NCBI RefSeq assembly: GCF_000350225.1
Contig: NW_005179279.1
Span: forward strand, 1 to 64,000
Direction: 5' to 3'
Length of the DNA: 64,000 nucleotides
Source: Chondrus crispus
Taxonomy: Eukaryota > Rhodophyta > Florideophyceae > Gigartinales > Gigartinaceae
Shown: in pieces, positions 34,080 through 44,982 of the stretch
Position numbering within the stretch: the first letter of the stretch is position 1
Layout: every line of letters starts with the position of its first letter
Position numbers and translations under genes: made by a program
The notes under the pieces: generated by a model
Told to the model about the DNA's origin: nothing
The model's database searches: none
What the model saw: the letters and a program-made list of their open reading frames with translations, nothing else

Positions 34080-36402
34080 GCGGTAGGGTCTCCGACAGCG
34101 GGCGAGGCGAGCTTGTTCGATGTCTTAGCCCCATCGGTGGGGTTGAGATATACGTATTCTCCGGGACGGAGCCGGGAATTAATACGTCGTATGCGCTTAT
34201 CGAAGTCGCGCTTGTAGCGAGCTGCGTGCGACGCAGGCTCCCGTAGGCCTTCTGGATAGTCGAGTCCGAGGTCTTGAGGAACTCGGCACGTTGGTTTCCC
34301 CTATCGGAAGGGGGCGCGTCGCCGTCCGCCCGTCGGAGAGAGAACTCCGGCGGTGGCCTGCTGAGCACAAGCTCAAACGGCGTGGTGTGTGTGGTGCGAT
34401 GTACGTGGGAGTTGTACGCATACGTAAGCGGCCCCACGTACACATCCCAGTCGTCCTGGTGTTCACCCACGTAGTTCCGCAGCATCGAGGCGATTGTTCG
34501 GTTATATCGCTCGACTTGCCCGTTCGTCTGGGGATGGTACGCCGAAGTGTACAAATTCGTTATCCCCAGAACGCGGCACGTACTGTGGAAGAACTTGGCG
34601 TTAAACTGCGGTCCGTTATCGGACAGCAACGTGCGCGGGACGCCGTACTTTAACACCCACGATTCGCAGAACGCAACCGCGACGGTGTACGCGGTTATTG
34701 TGCGGAGCGCAACGACTTGCGTCAGCTTACTGAAGCGGTCCGTAATCACGAGCAGGAATCGTTTTCCTGTCTTCGTCTTGGGGAGCGGCCCCAAGATGTC
34801 GATTGCGAGGCTCTCGAGGGGCCTCGTAGCTGGAAACAACCTCAATCGGTTGAGATGTTTCCTCAGCTTGACCCGGTTCATCGCGCAGGTTCGACACCCT
34901 CGCACCGTGGCTGCGGCGTCGGCAGCCAGGTGGGGCCAGTAGTACTCGCGTCGAAGTGCGTAGTACATACGGTTCTGGCCCGGGTGCCCCGCGATGGCCG
35001 GGTTGTGGCACAGGCGAAGGAGCCTGGCGCGAAGCGTCCGAGGTACCACCACCTGAACGATATAAGGGTCGAAGGGGTGTCTCCGTTTGAGCACCCCTTG
35101 GTGGTCCTCGAAGAACGCGGAGTTCCGGGACTCTGACTGTCGTGCCAAAACGGTTTGGCAGAAGTCATCCACGCGTTGCTCCTCGACTATCTCCTCTATC
35201 GTAAGAGGGGCCGGAAGGTCGTCCTGCGGTGGGGCGACCGGGGCGTCGAGCACGCCAGCCTCGGGGTCTTTGGCGCGCTGGATGTCGGCGGCGTCGAACT
35301 CGTCGTTCTCCTCCCAAAACGAACTGGGTCCTTGGAGAGCGGGGGCTTCGTCGTCGCCTCTCGGTTCGTCGCGCGTCCGTACGCGTGACCTTGTTCGGGC
35401 TTCGGCTTGATTCCGTGTCGTTACGAAGACATGGACGGCCTGATGATCGCAGCTCGCGGTACAAGCGTGGTCCGCGAGCTCGTACGATACGTCTCGAACT
35501 GTCGTGCCCCCGTCGAAAGTGGGGATGTCGTCATCCACCTCGAGGCTGGGGCGAGGGTCATCGGCGACCTTCGGCGACACGAGTCGTGACAGGGCATCGG
35601 GCACCTGATGCACGCGTCCGGGGCGGTACTGAATGGTGAAATCGTATTCAGCCAGACGTAGCCGCCACCGGGTGAGTCTTCCGGAACTCTCGGTGAGTGA
35701 CATGAGCCATCGGAGGGCGTCATGGTCCGTCCTTACGGTGAACTTCGTGCCCTCTACGTACGGCCGTAGTGTGCGGACGGCCCACACTACGGCGAAGCAC
35801 TCGCGTTCGGTAGCGCTGTAGTTGCGCTCACTATCGGACAGTGAGTACGACCAATACCCCACGGGGCGCCAGTTGTCCCGCTCTTCGTGCCCCTGAAGAA
35901 AGGTGCAGCCGAGTTGGTAGGCACTCGCGTCGGTTTCTATCATGTACGGACGACCGTGCAGGGGCAATGCGAGGATCGGCGGAGCGATCATGCACTTCTT
36001 AAGGTTCTCGAACGCCTGAATTTGCAGCTCCGTGGGGTTATGGAAATCGGGATCCGAATCCTTGCGCGTCATGTCGGTCAGAGGACGGGCAATCTTAGCG
36101 AACCCCTTAACGAATCGGTGGTATACGTTACACGCCCCGAGGAACGAGCGCACTTGCCTCAACGTCCTCGGGAACTTGAACGTCTTGAAAGCGTCGGCCG
36201 CCGTATCAGCCACGCTCAACTTGCCTGGGGAGATGACGTGCCCCAGGTAGTGCAACTTCGGTCGGAAGAAGCTGCACTTCTTGAGCTTAAGGGAGATACC
36301 GGAACTCCGCAGTAAGCTCAAGACGGTATCGAGATGCCTCGCGTGTTCTCCGTGCGTACGGGAGAACACGATCACGTCGTCGAGATAGACGAGGCATATT
36401 TG
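34066..36402 (-). pseudogene. pol: Element C RT (from YLDD), RNase H and integrase
   Basis: Same frame as the upstream protease/RT segment but separated from it by one TAG. Contains 'YLDDVIVFS' (RT active site), 'LGHVI', RNase H 'IETDASAYQLGCTFLQ', 'ERNYSATERECFAVVWAV' and 'RTDHDALRWLM', a linker, the HHCC region ('CHNPAIAGHPGQ' ... 'CRTC') and the integrase core with 'LAIDIL', 'LLSDNGPQF' and 'GQVERY' (D,D-35-E). After 'AYGSLRRT' the frame is wrong up to the stop at 34066; the expected GPY/F-like region is found in the other frames. Confidence 0.9.
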
Positions 36403-38295
36403 CTAGCGGACTCCGGAGAGTATTATGTCGAGCGCACGTTGGAAGGTGGCCGGTGCCCCTTTGAGTCCAAACGGCATGCGCAAGTGGCGAAACGTGCCCA
36501 TGTGCGTCGTAAACGTGGTCTTATCCCGGTCTTCCGGAGCGACCGGGATCTGCCAATAGCCGGAATTGCAGTCCAACGTGGTGAAGACGGCTGCATCTCC
36601 TAACGAGTCGATGCAGTCGTCCATCCGTGGCAGTGGATACGAATCCGCTGCCGTCTTCGCGTTGAGACGCCGGTAGTCCACGCAGAACCGAAGAGAGCCG
36701 TCTTTCTTCGGTACGAGCACCACGGGGGACGCCCACTCGGTGCTCGCGGGTTCGAAAACCCCTGCGTTCAACATCTTGCTGACCTCCTTCGCGACCATTT
36801 CGTGCATGGCCGGGCCCTTCCGATAGGGCATAGAACGAATCGGTTTCGTTCCAGGTTCGAGGGGAATGCGGTGCTCCGTGGCTTGGATCGTTCCAAGCGC
36901 ACCGCTCCACAGACTCGAGTGCTTACGGAGCATCTCGAGTATGTGGCCACGGAGCTTGTCATCGTCGATATATGACAGGTCGATCTCTTTTTCCCAATCC
37001 ATCGGTGGATTTTCGGGATCCTTTTGCTGGGGGAGTACAGTACCCCTCGCCGTCGGTTGGCATAAAGGCGACCGTTCGTCCGGGTCGACCCCTCTGCCCC
37101 CGGCGGTGGTCTTATCGTCGGAGTTGGATCGGCCAACTCCTACCCCACCGACTTGATCGGTCACGTCGGTCAGGTGTAGCGCGTGCGCGATCCCCTCGGC
37201 GACCTTACGTTCGGGAGTGAGGATCGCGAGGAGGTTGCGCTTCGCGTATCCCACGACGGTGTGCTTCGGAAGCCGCCTTTCTCGCCGTGAGAAATTTGCG
37301 ACGATGACGTCGAAGGTCTGATTCGGTAGGACCTCCGCGACGCCATTCGTCAGCCTCACTCCATGTCGGTGTTGGAGTGAGGGCTTGGGCTCCAGGAACA
37401 CGAGGCCCCTCCCCGCGGTTGTCACACGCACACGGGCTTGTGACATCGCGGGGATGGTAACCCAGCGGGCAATTCGGATCGCCTGCGGGGCCTCCTCGGG
37501 TACGTCCGGCCGAACCGTGTGTCGTCCGTGTTGCCTGGTAGGGGGGGTCGACTCCCCCTTTCCGTCGACGATGGCGACAGAGCCGCCTTGGCGTAGCTCC
37601 ATTCGTTGAGCTTCGATGTCGATACATCGCACGTGCGTATCGATGAAGGCCGTGCCCAAGAGGACTGGCACGGCGAGCCGGTCCGCGACTACGAACGGAA
37701 TTCGGAACACCGTGTTCCTCAACGGCACGGCCAGGCGGACGACGGCCGAAAGCTTGAGGGGGTTGCTATTCGCGCCTGCCAATCGTGGCAGAGGTGCGTT
37801 GTGCACGACGTAACGCGTCCGATCGGGGAGAAGGTCGGCCTTCCTCACCAGATTATACGCCGAGCACGTATCAACAGCGATCGTGCGGGGTTTAAATGCA
37901 TTTCCCTCTGTGGCTATCGAGCCGAGGACGTTGTAGATCTTCGACGTCATAAGGCAAATGACGCCGTCGACAACCTTCGGGGCGGCCTTATCGGTGAGGT
38001 CGTTTCGCCGGGGCCTTCGATTTCGGTGCTGGCCCCGCTTGCGTTTCCTTCTCCCCCTTCCTTGGGGCGTCCGCGGATCAGTGACGCCCCTCGGATTACT
38101 CGAGTCGGTACGACACGGACCTTTCTCCGGCGACCTTGGGCTCGCGGGAGTCAGGGGGTCGACCGAATATTTTCGGTCGTCGTTGCCCCCGTCGCCTTCG
38201 TTACTCCTCACCGGGACGTCGGCTGTCCCAGTGTCTTGTTCTCCTAACGTCGGGCCTTCGGAGGCCTCGACGTGCGCTCTCTCCTGTATCGGCAT
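36403..38295 (-). pseudogene. pol: Element C protease and RT fingers/palm
   Basis: Starts at an ATG 113 bases after the gag stop. Protease motif 'VDTCSAYNLV' (Asp 142 of this frame, codon 37870-37872) has Cys where retropepsins have Gly; 'VPVLLGTAF' follows. RT motifs 'FCVDYRRLN', 'LDCNSGYWQIPV' and 'MPFGLKGAPATFQRALD' are intact. The frame ends at TAG 36403-36405, eight codons before the YLDD Asp-Asp, and continues in frame after it, so one nonsense codon separates the halves of pol. Confidence 0.9.
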
Positions 38296-38407
38296 TACAG
38301 GAGCTCCCGTGTTCGCCTCCGGTAGCGGGGGATGTATTATCGGACAATACCCCCCGTGTCCTTGGCGAGCACGCGGGGTCGGGTCTAGTTCGTGGGGAAG
38401 AGACGGC

Positions 38408-41007
38408 TCACGCGACCGCGTGTACGTAACCGTCTTTACCCTTTTTTCGAACTACCTGTGCTATCGGAGCTAACCTCCTGGCTATCGACGGCCAGGTTTC
38501 TTCTTCGGGTAGCCGTCCGCGTGGGTCGGGACGATTCCCCCACTGCGGCTCAGCGGCCCTGGCGAAGTATTCCGGTACTTCCGGGCCTTGACCTGCGGCG
38601 TTCGCTCGTCGCAGGATATGGGGGACGAAGCGAGTCGGCTCGCCTTCGTGACCCTCCGTGGGTAGGGGGTACGGATCCTCTACCCAGTCTTGCAGGTACA
38701 TTATCGCATTTTGTACCTGTTGGGGTAACCGAGAACGGTCTCGGTCCCCTCTCTGCTCTTGGCGCGGGTATCTTGTGTCCGCCTGGCGGTAGGCAGGTCG
38801 ATCCCGACGATCGACTTCGTTACGACGGTACTCGCCTCCACGGGGGGCGAGGCGTGCGCCCCCACCCGATCGGTTCGGGAAACCTTGACGCGGGGGACGG
38901 CCCTCGCCCGCCGCTTGCCGGAGGAGATTACGCGCCTCTGGGCGCGTCTCCATCTGGTAGCAGTAGTTCCTGTACGCCGTGAACATTCGTTGTTCCGGCG
39001 ACAAGAACGTGCACGCGTACATGGCATGCTCGTATGTACGGCATAGCCAGCACACGTACGCGCTGCCGTCCGTTGAGGCGAAGGTCGCCGCGTGCCGCGC
39101 CTCCTCATCGGTGAGGAGGGGCACGCGGGGCGAGGCGCTTCCCTTATCTCGATTCGAGATATCGAGCTCGGCGATGCGGGGGTCCGTGCCCCTTGCCACT
39201 CTCGGAGTGGCCGCGAATGCGGTCGCGTAACTCGATGTCGTTCCGGTCGACATCGGTGAGGGGGTTCGTGCCCCCACGGGCCCTGCTACTTGCGTAATGA
39301 GGACAGGGTCGGCCTGCCACTCATCCTCCCCGATATGGAGGGTCGAGGCGGGCGAACTTGTCGCGGAGGACTTCGTAGTCCTGCCAGCCCTCCCTGCCGG
39401 TTTCGGATCCGGCAGAGGTAAACCGCGCCGAGCGCGGTACGTTGTACCTTACGCCGTGGCGATACGGCGGATGGTCGGAAGATCGGTCTTCTGACTGCCT
39501 GGCAGCCTTTGCACAGTCTCAGATACTGTGGCACGGGTTGCCGGTGCAAGTCCCCGCACGAAGTAGTGCGCGAGGGACTGTTCGGAGAAGACTGCCGTGC
39601 ATCGGAACGCGGCAGTCTCGAGTCGGTCAGCAAACGTGCTTTCCGTCTCATGCGATTGCTGTCGCGCCGTAGCGACAGCGTCGTACGCTTCACCTAACAC
39701 GTCGTCCGTGAGGTAGCGTTTTAAGAATTGATTCACGAGCCCCGGCCAGCTCACGTCGTCATGGAGCTGGCCGGCACGGAGGCCACGCATCGTATAACTC
39801 GTATACAGGCGCTCCGCGTCGCGCTCGAGGAAGTGAGAGAGGACTCGTACCGCAACACCTTCGGTAAGGTGTTGCGAGTTGAAGGTGATTCGGATATCCT
39901 TCAAAAACGGCAGCAGCTGGATCGGGTCGGTACCGTCGAAGCTGCGCATCGTGGGACGGATCCCACGACAGTGTTGGACGTACTTCGCGATCCGTCCCGC
40001 GTCACCCGAGGTAACGAGCCTCGAGGTGTTATCCAAGCGGTACATACGATAGTCAGCAACGGCGCTGAACTCTTGGATCATCGTATGTGCCGGCTCGAGC
40101 CCGGGTTCAGCGGGACCTAGCGTGCCGAAGGAGGTAACCGGTAGCGTACGGACGACTACCGGACCTGGATGCTCGGCGTAACTCGCCGGCGGGTAGCCGC
40201 CCCAGCGGGGATCGACGGAGAACATCAGTTCTCCGGATCCGCGGGCGGCTCCTCCACGGTCCTGTTCGTCCGCGTACGATACGCGGTCCACTTGCCGCCT
40301 AATTCCGGCGATAGGCGGCAAGGCTTGGGTCTCAGACGCGAAGTTCGCGTCTATCGGAGGACGGCTTCCTTCTGCAGTCCGACTGGTAGCGGCACCAGTC
40401 GGACGCCAACCTTCAGGGGCGGCGGCGCTCGGAGGTACAGTACCACCGGGCCCTCTCGAGGGGGCACCGGGTAGCCCTTCGGCCATGGTACGTTCCATGT
40501 CACGAGCATGCCGACGGGTGGCGTTGAGCTCAGCCGAGAGATGCGCGAACGCACCCAATTGCTCTGCGGACGGAGAGGTTCGGTCCTCGGGTGGTCTCAC
40601 CGAGGTCGGCCATCAGGGCGACCTTGCCCGGACGGTCCGGGCGAGGCAAAACGGGAGTCTTCGACGAGCACTATCCGCGAGTGTAACTCGTCGATCAGTG
40701 CTCGGAGATTCTCTAAGGACTGCGTCACTCTATCGAACCTCCCTTCACGCAGGGAGCGGAGTTTGGCCATACATCGAGTGTATACATGGTCCGATACATC
40801 GATCCGAAGGGAAGTACGGACTTCCTCGATGTATTCGGCTATGCGTTCGAACATCGCCGCCGCTCTTTCCTCGGAGGATCCGAGCGACGGTTCGCGGTCA
40901 CGAGAACCTGCGTCGCCGTCGCCCGACGGGGTGGATGGGGACTGCACAGCGGCCGGACTCAGATCCCCCGCTTCGGAGCGGATCGAGGGCTCAAACTCTT
41001 GGCTCAT
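38408..41007 (-). pseudogene. gag: Element C gag
   Basis: Begins 'MSQEFEPSIRSEAGD' at 41007; the equivalent start in E is 'MSQEDATS'. Includes an N-terminal helical part ('YIEEVRTSLRIDV'), a capsid-like core ('FDGTDPIQLLPFLKDIRITFN', 'ETESTFADRLE') and one CCHC knuckle 'CWLC-x4-H-x4-C' at about 39035-39080. A frameshift near 40600 and a TAA at 39449-39451 (GAA in element E) interrupt it. It is unrelated in sequence to the gag of elements A and B apart from general layout. Basic/Arg-rich residues follow the knuckle. Confidence 0.85.
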
Positions 41008-41067
41008 CTCAACGCGATCGGTTCGCGGAGGGAAGCGGAAGTCTTCTCGGAGATCGGACTCCAGGGT

Positions 41068-41087
41068 CTTCTAGGTCGGGAGACCAC
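41068..41087 (-). promoter_or_regulatory. Primer-binding region of element C
   Basis: GTGGTCTCCCGACCTAGAAG on the minus strand, directly inside the LTR end. Shared in position with element E (44577-44596) and nearly shared with elements A and B, whose LTRs are otherwise unrelated. TGG begins one base inside. Confidence 0.6.
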
Positions 41088-41788
41088 TGTAGCATAAACA
41101 CCCCCAGCGATAGGGGTGTATGCACAGTTCGACCGAGACCCATGTCGATCGGGAAGACGGGGGTGAACCAGGACACCAGCTATCGGCACCGGGCAGCGGG
41201 CCCGGGTAGCGTGGTAGAGCGGGAACGGGGAGGACGCCGGTACGCGCGAGCTGTTCGACGCCTCGACGCCCCGGCGCGGTACTGGGTAACGATCCAGTAC
41301 CGACGGGCGGAGGCGGAGCCGGCTCGTAGTCGTACCGCGCGCGTCCTCAACCCGCGCTCGGTGCCGCTTCTAAGGTAATTAGCGAACGTTACCTTAGAAT
41401 AAGCGGGAAGTCGGACCTTGACGGTCGGTGGGTGACAAGTCCGTGCTTGTCCTCCTCCACCGCCGCCGGTCCGCCCCATATTTAATATACAAAACAATCT
41501 ATCATAACACTACAGTACCGAGGTACTGTAGTGGGCTACTGTAGTGCAGGTCGGCCTGCACTGTAATACTGTCAGCTATGTCGATGCTGACAGTACACGT
41601 ATTACCCGTGGTGCGTGCGCGCTTCGTTCGCGCGTGGCACACGTGTGCACGTGTATGCGCGTGTCCCTTGTCCCCGTGGTGTACACGTGGACACGCGCGG
41701 TTGTACTGTAGAGCGTCGAGCTCTACAGTAGGGGATCCTGTTGTTGATCCAATCTAACTAAAAAGCCCCCAGGGGGGGTTATACTACA
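41088..41788 (-). repeat. 5' LTR of element C
   Basis: 701 bp with 10-bp inverted termini (TGTAG.ATAA / TTAT.CTACA). Four perfect stem-loops are visible: 41508-41533 (12 bp), 41543-41562 (8 bp), 41567-41595 (10 bp, CTGTCAGC arm) and 41704-41730 (11 bp). A TATA-like TATATTAAATATGG lies at about 41477-41492 on the element strand, before the GGACCGGCGGC stretch; the promoter role is inference. Confidence 0.95.
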
Positions 41789-41923
41789 ACGGATAGTCGT
41801 CGGTGCCGGACCCACGGGGTCTCCGTGACTTCTGGCGGGGCAGCGGGGAATATTATCGGTAAGTATCGCCCTGTCCCTGCGAGGGCGGATGGTGACGGGT
41901 CTGGGTAGCTGGAAAAAGACGGC

Positions 41924-44520
41924 TCACGCGACCGCGTGAGCGTAGCCGTCTTTACGGTTTTTTGTACTACCGGGACTATCCGAGGTGGTCGCGCCGCCAT
42001 CGACAGCCAGCGCAACCTCGGGCCTCTCGTTGAGTACGTGAGGACGACTCCTCAACTTCGAGCCGGTAGCCTCCGCGAAGTACTCCGGTACTTCATGGAC
42101 TTGGGCTGCAACGTTCGGACGTTGCAGCACTTGAGGAGCGGCCAACGTCGGGGATCCTTCATGCTCATCCGCGGGCAGAGGATCCAGGTCCTCTGCTCAA
42201 TCCTGGAAGTACATGATTGCGTTCTGTACCCCTGGAGGAAGTTGGGATCGGTCCCTGTTTCCTCTCCCCTCCTGGCGCGGGTATCGAGTATCCGCTTGGC
42301 GGAAGTCGCGTCGGTCACGAGTATCGAGCTCGTTGCGACCGTACCCGCCCCCGCATGGGGCGAAGCGTGCGCCCCCACCAGATCGATTCGGGAAACCTTG
42401 GCGCGGGGGACGGCCCTCGCCCGCCGCTTGCCGGAGGAGATTACGCGCCTCTGGGCGCGTCTCCATCTGGTAGTGGTAGTTCCTGTACGCCGTGAACATT
42501 CGTTGTTCCGGAGACAGGAACGGGCAGGCGTACATGGCGTGGCCGTACGTACGGCATAGCCAGCAGACGTATGCACTGCCGTCCGGTGAGGCGAAGGCCG
42601 CCGCGTGCCGCGCCTCCTCATCGGTGAGGAGGGGCACTTGAGGCGCTGCGCCCCCTGCATCTCGATTGGATATGACGAGCTCTGCGCCCCGAGGGTCCGT
42701 ACCCCTTGCCACTCTTGGAGTGTGCGCGAAGGCGGTCGCGTAACTTGATGTCGTTTCGGTCGACGTCGGCGGCGTGGGAAGTCATCCTCCCACGGGCCCT
42801 GCTCCTTGCGCAATGAGGACCGGGTCAGCCTGCCACTCATCCTCCCTGATGTGGAGGGCTGAAGCGGGCGAACTTGTCGCGGCGGACTTCGGAGTCCGCC
42901 CCGTCTTCCCTGCCGGTTTCGGATCCGGCAGAGGTAAGCCGCGGCGAGCGCGGTAAGTTGTCCCTTCCGCCGTTGCAATACGGCGGATATTCGGAAGATC
43001 GGTCTTCTGGCTACTTGGCAGCCGTTGAACTGTCTCGGAAACTGCGGCACGGGTCGCAGGTGCCAGTCCCCGCACAAAGTAGTGCGCGAGGGACTGTTAG
43101 GAGAACACTGCCGTGCACCGGAACGCGGCCGTTTCCAGCCGGTCCGCAAATGTGTTCTCCGTCTCGTGCAGTTGTTGCCTCGCCGTACCGACGGCGTCGT
43201 ACGCTTCACCTAACACGTCGTCGGTTAGGTAGCATTTTAGGATTGATTAACGAGCCCCGGCCAGCTCACGTCGTCGTAGAGTTGGCCGGCGCGGAGGCCA
43301 CGCATCGTGTAACTCGTATACAGGCGCTCCGCGTCGCGCTCTAGGAAGTGAGAGAGGACTCGTACCGCAACACCTTCGGTAAGGTGTTGCGAGTTGAAGG
43401 TTATCCGGATATCCTTCAAGAACGGCAGCAGTTCGATCGGGTCGGTACCGTCGAAGCTACGCATCGTGGGACGGATCCCACGACAGCGTTGTACGTACTT
43501 CGCGATCCGTCCCGCGTCACCCGAGGTGACGAGCCTCCAGGTGTTATCCAAGCGGTACATAACATAGTCAGCAACGGCGCTGAACTCTTGGATCATCGTA
43601 TGCACCGGCTCGAGCCCGGGCTCCGCGGGACCTAGCGTGCCAAAGGCAGTGACGGGTAGCGTACGGACGTCTACCGGACCTGGAGGCGCGGTGTAACCCG
43701 CCGGCGCGTAGCCGCCCCAGCGGGGATCGACGAAGAACATGGGTTCTCCGGTCCCGCGAGCGGCTCCTCCACGGTCCTGTACGTCGGCGTACGATACGCG
43801 TTCCAGCTGCCGCCTACTTCCGCAGATAGGCGGCAATGCTTGGGTCGCGGAAGCGAGATTCGCGCCCATCGGAGGGCGGTGTCCTTCCGCAGTCCGACTG
43901 GTGTCGGCGCCAGTCTACTCCAACCTTCCGGAGCGACGGCGCCCGGAGGTACGGCAGCACCGGGCCCTCTCGTGGAGGCACCGGGCAGCCTTGCGGCCAT
44001 GGTCCGTTCCATGTCACGAGCACGCTGTCGCGTAGCGTTGAGCTCGGCGGAGAGGTGCGCGAACGCACCCAACTGTTCCGCAGACGGGGACGGTCGATCG
44101 TCAGGACGTCTCGTCGAGGTCGGCCTCGTGGGGCGACCTTGCCCGTGCAGCACGGGCTGTGCGAGGCGTGAGTCTTCGACGAGCACCAGTCGCGAGTGTA
44201 AGTCGTCGACTAGTGCTCGGAGATTATCCAAGGACTGGCTGACTCGATCGAACCTCCCTTCACGTAGGGAGCGGAGCTCGTCCATACATCGCGAGTAGAC
44301 GGCGTCCGTCACGTCTATGTGGAGTGAAGTACGGACTTCCTCAATGTAGTCAGCCATGCGATCGAATACCGCAGCCGCTTGTCCATCGGGGGACTCGGGC
44401 GACGGTTCGCGGTCTAGAAGACCAGTCGCCGTCGCCGAACGGCGGTGATTGTGCGTGCATAGCGGCCGCCCTCGGATCCGCCGGTTCGGACCAGATCGAG
44501 GTGGCGTCTTCTTGACTCAT
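41924..44520 (-). pseudogene. gag: Element E gag (degenerate)
   Basis: Start ATG at 44518-44520 ('MSQEDATS'). Colinear with element C gag but broken by frameshifts near 44400, 43870, 43235 and 42750 and by stops including one inside '...TAVFS' near 43105. The capsid-like core (43237-43869) and the CCHC knuckle 'CWLCRTYGHAMYACPF' (about 42515-42565) are clear. It ends with the same '...HAVA' tail as C gag. In element E the sequence at the C gag nonsense site still reads GAA. Confidence 0.85.
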
Positions 44521-44596
44521 CTCAACGCGTACAGACGCGGAAGAAAAAGAAAGTCTTCTCGGAAAGATCTCGGGGTCTTCTAGGTCGGGAGACCAC

Positions 44597-44818
44597 TGTA
44601 GCATAAACACCCTCACGGAGAAGGGTGTTTGCTCACAGCTCGACGGAGACTCCGGATCGACGGAAGACGGGGAAAGAAAGCACCACCGGCTATCGGAACC
44701 GGGCGAGCCCGGCACACGTGGACACACGCGGTGGTACTGTAGAGCGTCGGGCTCTACAGGAACTAAATCAATCGTGATATAATCTAAAGTAAGTCCCCCA
44801 GGGGGGGGTTATGCTACA
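44597..44818 (-). repeat. Internally deleted 5' LTR of element E
   Basis: Starts TGTAGCATAAACACC and ends GGTTATGCTACA like other family LTRs but is only 222 bp, about 480 bp shorter than the C LTR. The missing part is the central segment with the TATA-like site and most hairpins; the terminal hairpin near the right end (GTAGAGC/GCTCTAC) is kept. Adjacent primer-binding region at 44577-44596. Confidence 0.85.
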
Positions 44819-44858
44819 CAAAACACATGTTTTCGCGACTTTACGGACAACGTTATTG

Positions 44859-44921
44859 ATGGAGAGGATGGACTGCATTGAATGGAAAGTCCCCATCCAA
44901 TACAGTCCATCCTGTCTCCAT
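44859..44921. repeat. Inverted repeat, about 27-bp arms, 7-nt loop
   Basis: ATGGAGAGGATGGACTGCAT (continuing TGAATGG) pairs with the arm that ends ATCCTGTCTCCAT, with a two-base bulge and two mismatches around the loop AAAGTCC. It lies just outside the element E LTR. It could be a small foldback element; no target duplication is evident. Confidence 0.7.
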
Positions 44922-44950
44922 TAGAGACCAATCCCCCTTAGTAAAATCGG

Positions 44951-44982
44951 TGTCTGTGTGTCTGTGTGTCTGCGCGTCTGTC
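44951..44982. repeat. TGTCTGTG microsatellite
   Basis: Short imperfect (TGTCTGTG)n run. Confidence 0.85.

Larger units (their letters stand above)
30592..41788 (-). mobile_element. Complete Ty3/gypsy chromovirus, element C
   Basis: 11,197 bp, flanked on both sides by ACGGA (30587-30591 and 41789-41793), a 5-bp target duplication that proves insertion into element E. Two LTRs of exactly 701 bp each (30592-31292 and 41088-41788) differ at roughly ten positions that I counted, so the insertion is fairly young. Between them: primer-binding region, gag (38408-41007), pol (33714-38295), a 2.4-kb non-coding 3' extension and a G8 polypurine tract. Disabling changes are few: a gag frameshift near 40600, a gag TAA at 39449, a pol TAG at 36403 and two frame changes near the integrase C-terminus. 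Confidence 0.95.
41789..44818 (-). mobile_element. Element E, proximal half (LTR, primer region, gag)
   Basis: Minus-strand chromovirus closely related to C. Consists of a shortened LTR (44597-44818), primer-binding region (44577-44596), gag (41924-44520) and about 135 bp of post-gag sequence up to the ACGGA target site at 41789. Its continuation is found on the far side of element C, at 29785-30591. It carries more stops and frameshifts than C, in keeping with being the older host copy. Confidence 0.88.
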
